Assembly: GCA_947568835.1 (NCBI GenBank)
Contig: OX387608.1
Coordinates: forward strand, 11,880,001 to 11,944,000
DNA from: Protonemura montana
Taxonomy: Eukaryota > Arthropoda > Insecta > Plecoptera > Nemouridae
DNA length: 64,000 bases
Reading direction: 5' to 3'
Made by a program: the position numbers and the translations under genes. Positions 58,351-64,000 of this stretch are shown here, piece by piece. A model generated the notes under the pieces. It was not told the DNA's origin and did no database searches. It saw only the letters and a program-made list of their open reading frames with translations. How positions within the stretch are numbered: position 1 is the first letter of the stretch; every line of letters begins with the position of its first letter.

Positions 58351-59935
58351 GAATGTTCAGAATTCAATGCCCATTTTTGATAACATTTTTCTTAAAATGT
58401 GTTAATGCTTAATAGGAACTTTCCCAAAATTGCAGCCTGAACGGAGCCCACCCATTGCAAGCGTTAGCAGTTAGGTTACCATTTTCAGCATTTGCAAGAA
58501 TTCAGAAATTATTATACATGTAAGATATTTTCTGATTTCAACAGCACAGCTAAACAACGCCAAATGATTTACCATTTACTAAGAACTAAGAAGACGTAAC
58601 CCGCATCAAATGCGGGTCCCCACATAGGCGCTAATGACTGCGATGTACGGTGCTAAATGACCCTGGGAGACTACAGCCACGTGCGTGAATGGGGAGGGAC
58701 TCTTAGAAATAATTCAGCAAACACACCTGCTTGTGTATAGGTATTGTAGGTTATTCTAGTCTATCGCATACCTATGCTCAACATCTATCCACGACTGGCT
58801 GAAGAGTCTTGAGATAGGGAAGATAAGGAAGATATCGGGCAGCTATACCACAAATTGTACCCATAATGACAGTTAACCAGCACCCATTCTTCCCTAAATT
58901 CCTATCAGAGCCCATATGTGGGGCGTCGTGCGGCAAGTCACAATCACAAAGTCAAAATCAAGAATTTAAAGATTCTTGAGACTCTTGCAATTTCAAAATC
59001 TGATAAAAAATAAGCGACGCAAAGATTCGCGCTCCCGTTCATTGCAGTTTATTCATGTTGTTTGTTAGAAGATTCAATTTTTACAACTGCAAAATGATGC
59101 CAAATTTTCCTATTCAAAGATCAAACCTGTGATCAAACTCTCATTTATGGGAGGGATGGGTGGCGGGAGGCATAACTGGGTTCCTAGCTGCTGGATAAAA
59201 ATACGACTAGTGTATTTGTAAACTGTGATTATATTTGATTGTCCATCTTATTTCGGTAACGATTGCCAAACAATTTAGTAAATTCCTATAAATATATATA
59301 AGTATCGCACGCTTACAGTATCACCTGCAATCAGTCATGCTTTAGAAGAAACTCCGAGAAATGTTCGCCTGCAATTATCCCCCCACCTGAAACCCCCGAG
59401 TAATGATCACGAGATCTAGTCTATCACTACAACCGAACGTAACATGCGTTACGCTGCTGTACGCACAGTCGTGCGACAATGTCGCGTACTCCACGCGTGT
59501 CCAATTTAATCTTTTAACCTGCACGCATTAAAACGACTCTGCTGAGACAAGGTCTTCAGAGAGTCAGTGCGCACGCCCAGAGGCACACACACTGATATCT
59601 ATCAGGATGGAAGGCCCTCAGGATGTAGTCAGGACACGCAACTGCGGGGCGCCTCTAACGCTGGAATAAACCAGAATAATCCGGTGATTTGTATTCTAAT
59701 TCTAATTCGAAATGGAAAATTGGTTTTAGAAATTGTGGTTCGGTGTTAATCGGACAAAATTATGGAATCGATATCGTGTTATTTTTTTAAAACGCTTTAT
59801 CGAGATGCTGAGAGAACTATATAATCGCATTGAAAAAATAATTTACAGAAAAAACGTAGTCATCCGACGTATTTATTTAAATTTTCGGTCCAAGTGTGCA
59901 AACTTAGGTGTTATCCAGTGCGTAAAAATGGTACC
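58351..59935. other. Unassigned DNA
   Basis: Only short ORFs. The segment 59320-59600 is slightly GC-richer, but no exon can be defined in it. Confidence 0.35.
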
Positions 59936-59937
59936 AC

Positions 59938-60112
59938 CGTTGAGTTTATAAGCATAGTTAGAGAGCCAGCGTTAATGTTAAGCTTTCTTCTGAGCAAACG
60001 AGCCGGCAGTAAGTGGTAACGGTTGGCGCCACCCGATGGCGCTTGCGACCGTTCTTTTTAACAAACCATATATACAATTAAATAATTACAACTCAAAATA
60101 TCGATATGCTGT
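59938..60112 (+). repeat. Unnamed repeat of about 360 bp, copy 3, truncated
   Basis: gagtttataagcatag, cttctgagcaaacgagcc, aacggttggcgccacccgat, cttgcgaccgttctttttaa and caactcaaaatatcgatatg match the first half of copies 1 and 2. It stops after about 175 bp. Confidence 0.6.
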
Positions 60113-60435
60113 TGTGTTACGTGGCGATATGTGTTAAAAGTTGAAAAAAAAACTGATGGCATGTTCTCGAAAACACAAGGGACCGAAAGAACAAAGCAGA
60201 GTTTAAGAAGCTTTGGGAGTTAAGTTGTTATCACCATGGTAACAAATCGTGAACATCTGGAAAGACCATCTGTGATTTGCTGATCATCTTAAAACTCCGA
60301 GGTTAAACCTATAGCAGATCTGCGCCTAAACTCTCCTTTGTGGATCCGGCTCAAGGATTGATCTTCACCTCCATATGAAGATGTCCCCCGATCACCTGGC
60401 CAAAGATCCCATAACACACCATCAGTCGCTTGGGG

Positions 60436-60805
60436 CAGTGTTTCCCAAAGTAAGGTACGCGTACCTCCTGGGATACGCGAATAGTTTAGTGGGGGTTCGC
60501 GATGCACTTATCTGTTTTTTAATTTTAAGCATGGGGAACCTCATGAATTGAATTTCAACGTTTTCATTAATTTTTGTTACCTGAAAGTCACAACATTTTC
60601 TCACCTTTCCAATTGCTCAAGTTCAGACGGCTGCTGCGCGTGAACAGTGCGAGATAAAGCTTACATACCTATAAAAATCTATACTAGAATATAAGGCACA
60701 TTAAATTATAATGTCCTTGCCAGTAGCCAATAAACAAAGACAAATACTCGGTGTTTAGAAAATGATAAAAGGGGTACACCGATGTCGAAATTTTGGGAAA
60801 AACTG
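60436..60805. mobile_element. hAT-type MITE, 370 bp
   Basis: Terminal inverted repeats cagtgtttcccaaag and, at the other end in reverse complement, cagtttttcccaaaa. They are flanked by 8-bp direct repeats differing at one base (gcttgggg at 60428-60435, gcttcggg at 60806-60813). The CAG start, CCCAAA motif, adjacent ggtacgcg block and 8-bp duplication are typical of hAT elements. No transposase inside. Confidence 0.82.
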
Positions 60806-60813
60806 GCTTCGGG

Positions 60814-63330
60814 GCATGGATATCGTGGTCTCTAATCGCCCACTAACTATGATCCGCCCGTCGATCATTACACAATTAATCACTGCTGCGCACTGAAGCG
60901 ATTAATTGATGAGTAATGCCGACACCTGACCGCCTAATCAGCGATGCAAATGATCGTGGGAAATTGAAATTGAATTTTCAATTCCTCGCACAGCTCGTGA
61001 TAAATCTTGAGACGTAGTCACCCGTGAGAAAACGGTAAAGACAAGGGACAGGTAAGACTGGGTGCGCGACACAAATTGTCGTCCCTCTGTGATAACTGCC
61101 ATTGTTTATGTACAGAGGAAGCGACGTCGGCAGGTGATCGAAACTCAGTCGCATATACGAACCTGTAAAAAAATCCACCTGCCTTTGCGTCATGAGACGC
61201 TACACGAAATGTAAAATAATTTATAACTAATTTAAGTGGAAAGAATTTTTAGATATAGCGCATAGTAGGAGAGGAATAAGAGGTTGTCCTTGGATTTTTG
61301 TATCCCATTATCATATTTGAAGCAAGCAAGCTCGCTGAACAGCAGGAAATAGGACATGACTAACAATAAGGTGAGCTCGTGTCTCATAGGTGAAAAACAA
61401 TGGATCCAGGCACACACTTGTTCGCCGGCGTGGATGTACGAATAATTACTTTTATAAACGCAGTAAAACTGTGTTCTTTTGATCACCTCACTGTAATAGT
61501 CGCCGATTAATGGGGCTTAGCACATAAAAGCTGAGTGACTTTCTATTTGTTAGTCCTTTACGGCAGGGTTTTTTTTTTTTTTTTGAGAAATCGAACATAG
61601 GTCCCTAAATAGTTTTGCTGTGTTTTTTTTTCGTCGGGCGGCTACGTTTTAGGTGGACCAAGGTCTTGGCCCGGTGACTTGAATGCGCTAGCTTCTGGTG
61701 GCGTTGCATCACCTTTGTTTCATAGTAAGGCAGCTAGCATGTCAGAATATCACCCATGGTGTAATCGATTAGGAAACGAACCGAGGAACTCGAAAGTTTT
61801 GTTTTTTAAAGATTCCTAAAGGGGAAACAATCAAGACATATTAATGTTTCGCATTCGGAAGGATATAACTATATTTTTTTGTTTTGTTATCTTGTTTGAA
61901 AAGGTAATGTGAAATGTTTTAAGAAACTGGAACATCTCAGAGGGTAATTTATCTTCCGTTAGCCTATTCTACTGATTCCTACTGATAGCAATAGATTTTC
62001 AATTTGAAAAGGTACTAAGCTGTCAATTAATAAAAAATGTATTGAATGTATACCTATACCTATTCACATGGAACAAAGCATTTCAAGTGGGTGGTCAATT
62101 CACTCTAAAATTCGAGAAACTCGTAAAAACCACAGCCCCTCTAAAAAAACAGATCCCACACACTAAAAAAAAGAGAAGAAAAGCCCAAAGAGTATTTTGA
62201 CTACCGCACATTTTAGCTGTCAACGCTTAACTTTCCACCCCTAAAACGTAAAAAAAAAAAAACTTTACGCAGTTCGGGTCGACCTCATTAAGCTTGGTTT
62301 AAAGACCACACTTCCGAGTCCCCAAGGAATCCCCCCCCCCCCCCCCTCCTTCCACCCCGTGGACACCGCTATTTTATAAACACTTTTAAATATCTCCGGA
62401 CGCCAGACTCGGAACACAATGGGCCACCACTTTTTTTTTGTGTACACCTTTGTGATTGTTGTTTTTTTTTTGGCTCGACAGACTGATCGAATGGCACCTG
62501 CTCAAATGCTGCAGTGTTGTGTTTTCGTTTTTTTTCTTTCTCTCTCATTTTCTCTCTCTCTCTCTTTCGCTTGCTCCGGGAGTTTCCACCTGCGGTCTAC
62601 GACCACCTGCCCGACACGAGGAGTCAGAACACGCGGCCTGCCGCCGTCTCATCATCGCCCCTGGCCGGCCACTCATCTCGCCGAGATCATAGGCATAAGA
62701 TACGACCCCGAATTACTGTACTAATTAGTCATGAGAATACAGCCATATTTCTAGGAAGGTCCATTTAATAATAGAACTTTCCATTTTTATGGTGGCGAGC
62801 GTGTTTCTGTAGTTAATTTTATAGTTTTGTCTGATGATTAAGTGTACATTAAAGTGATAAGCGGTTGGATGTGTACCGAGGCATGGCCAATTAGTGTGTT
62901 GGTACTAATTGTCCAGATGCATTTTAATAGTATTACCTGCGTTTTCGCGGAAATCTGCAATTGCGCTGGTGCATGTGCATGATGTGAGACTTGGGATCAA
63001 ATTCTTTCGATTCCTTATTTCCTTCACATCCTGGTGGTGTAGGAGCGCGTGGATGTCAAGTAAGAGGGAGAGATGCTTTGCCATTTCAAGACTCAAAAAA
63101 CGTAATTTTTTCTCCAGAAATTAACTGTATTGTCACACATTTCTCGGGGACTTCTGATAGCTCCGTTTCCTCCGCGCTCTCACACTGGAACGGGGGAAAG
63201 TTGAGATGCACTAGAATCCAACGCTATACAAATAACCAAAACTTACTGTCTTGGCTGTCTTTCGATATAGATTTAATTGTCCTTGTACATTTTAATACTT
63301 GCATTTCTGAGCGATTAACGAGCTGGGATG
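60814..63330. other. Unassigned DNA with low-complexity tracts
   Basis: Contains a 16-C run (62331-62346), a CT-rich microsatellite (about 62535-62570) and, just after it, a GC-rich island at 62570-62700. The island could be an untranslated first exon or promoter, but no coding exon is supportable. Confidence 0.35.
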
Positions 63331-63339
63331 TCAATGGTC

Positions 63340-63645
63340 TAATGGTCTAACCTAGCCTAGAAGTGATGAGGGGAAACTCGGTGCCGGCACGTAGCCTACT
63401 CCTGTCGAAGAGCACCAAGGGGACCATCTTTCACAGGACGGTGCAACGCGAACAACAGAATCTCTCAACAAATCCATGCTGTCGAGAGGTTGATAAGCAA
63501 GGAGAATGAAGTTGTTACTAACTTTCATCCATCCAGCCTCTCTTCCAAACAGAACTGGCCATGTATATGATGGTCTCCCATCCAATAACTGACCCAGCGC
63601 AATGTTGAACCGAGAACCGGTGTTTCCAACACGCCAAACCAAAAG
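63340..63645 (-). mobile_element. 5S-derived SINE copy lacking the 3' tail
   Basis: gtgccggcacgtag, gtcgagaggttgataagcaa, ctttcatccatccagcctct, ggtctcccatccaataact, cccagcgcaatgttg and the head end accggtgtttccaacacgcc are all in family order on the minus strand. A small deletion removes part of the 5S middle. Confidence 0.85.
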
Positions 63646-64000
63646 CAATTTGCTCTCTTTTACCATAGCGCGGTCCAATTTCCACATGAAGTGGATTAAA
63701 ATTCTCTTAGCTTACTAATTCCTACAATTTCGTACAAAAATGAAACATTCCATCCCACATTCGCTAGCCATCAGGGGCAATGTTTAAGCCATTCATTTGG
63801 GGGTAAAGTTGTTATTTTAATAACCTCTGAAAATCTGACAACACCACCTGTGATTAGCTGGCCGTCTGTACCTCCATCGGTCTAACTTAGACACTGTTTA
63901 GGTCGGGTTTAAAGAAAAAGTTCAACTACGAGTTGAACTTTAAGCTCACAGAAATATCTTAATTTCACTGCATGTGATTGGAAGTCGCTATGAGAAGTTT

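Overview
This window comes from an arthropod nuclear genome, most likely a pancrustacean (insect, springtail or crustacean). The evidence is AT-rich DNA, spliced genes with short GT-AG introns, dense transposon debris, and adjacent COA3 and TFB1M genes with the same polarity, an arrangement known as a dicistronic unit in Drosophila. No species can be named from the sequence alone. I read splice junctions by eye, and for each gene called at high confidence the exon phases join without a frame break.

Layout. CNEP1R1 (+, 55-1017) converges on CYRI/FAM49 (-, 3071-5627). From 5.6 to 18.8 kb there is no gene I can support firmly, only SINE copies, other repeats and a few weak ORFs. A WKF-domain (C7orf50-like) gene (+, 18903-20352) converges on mitochondrial thioredoxin (-, 20998-21610). 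The latter is head-to-head with MARCHF6 (+, 22435-39490), a membrane E3 ligase. MARCHF6 has a 12.1-kb fourth intron holding about 7 kb of a 141-bp satellite and, beside it on the opposite strand, an intact ORF for an unrecognised repeat protein of about 517 residues. Next comes a 4378-bp Mutator-like (MULE) DNA transposon with an unbroken six-exon transposase, inserted into a solo-LTR-like repeat. COA3 (+, 45610-45879) and TFB1M (+, 45952-49160) follow, 72 nt apart. The last two exons of TRIT1 (-, 54412-55841) lie near 55 kb. From about 56 kb to the end I see only repeats and unassigned sequence.

Gene roles. Several host genes are mitochondrial: TXN2 (redox), COA3 (complex IV assembly), TFB1M (12S rRNA dimethylation) and TRIT1 (tRNA A37 isopentenylation, mitochondrial and cytosolic). 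CNEP1R1 (lipin control at the nuclear envelope) and MARCHF6 (ER-associated degradation) act at ER/nuclear membranes. CYRI restrains Rac1-driven actin assembly.

Mobile DNA. I recognise a 5S-rRNA-headed SINE family with about ten copies; a tRNA-headed SINE family, including a near-perfect inverted pair; a solo-LTR-like family with 4-bp target duplications; the MULE with a perfect 9-bp target duplication; a 370-bp hAT-type MITE; foldback elements; and an unnamed repeat of about 360 bp. Two nested insertions can be reconstructed exactly, because an unoccupied copy of each target lies in the same window.
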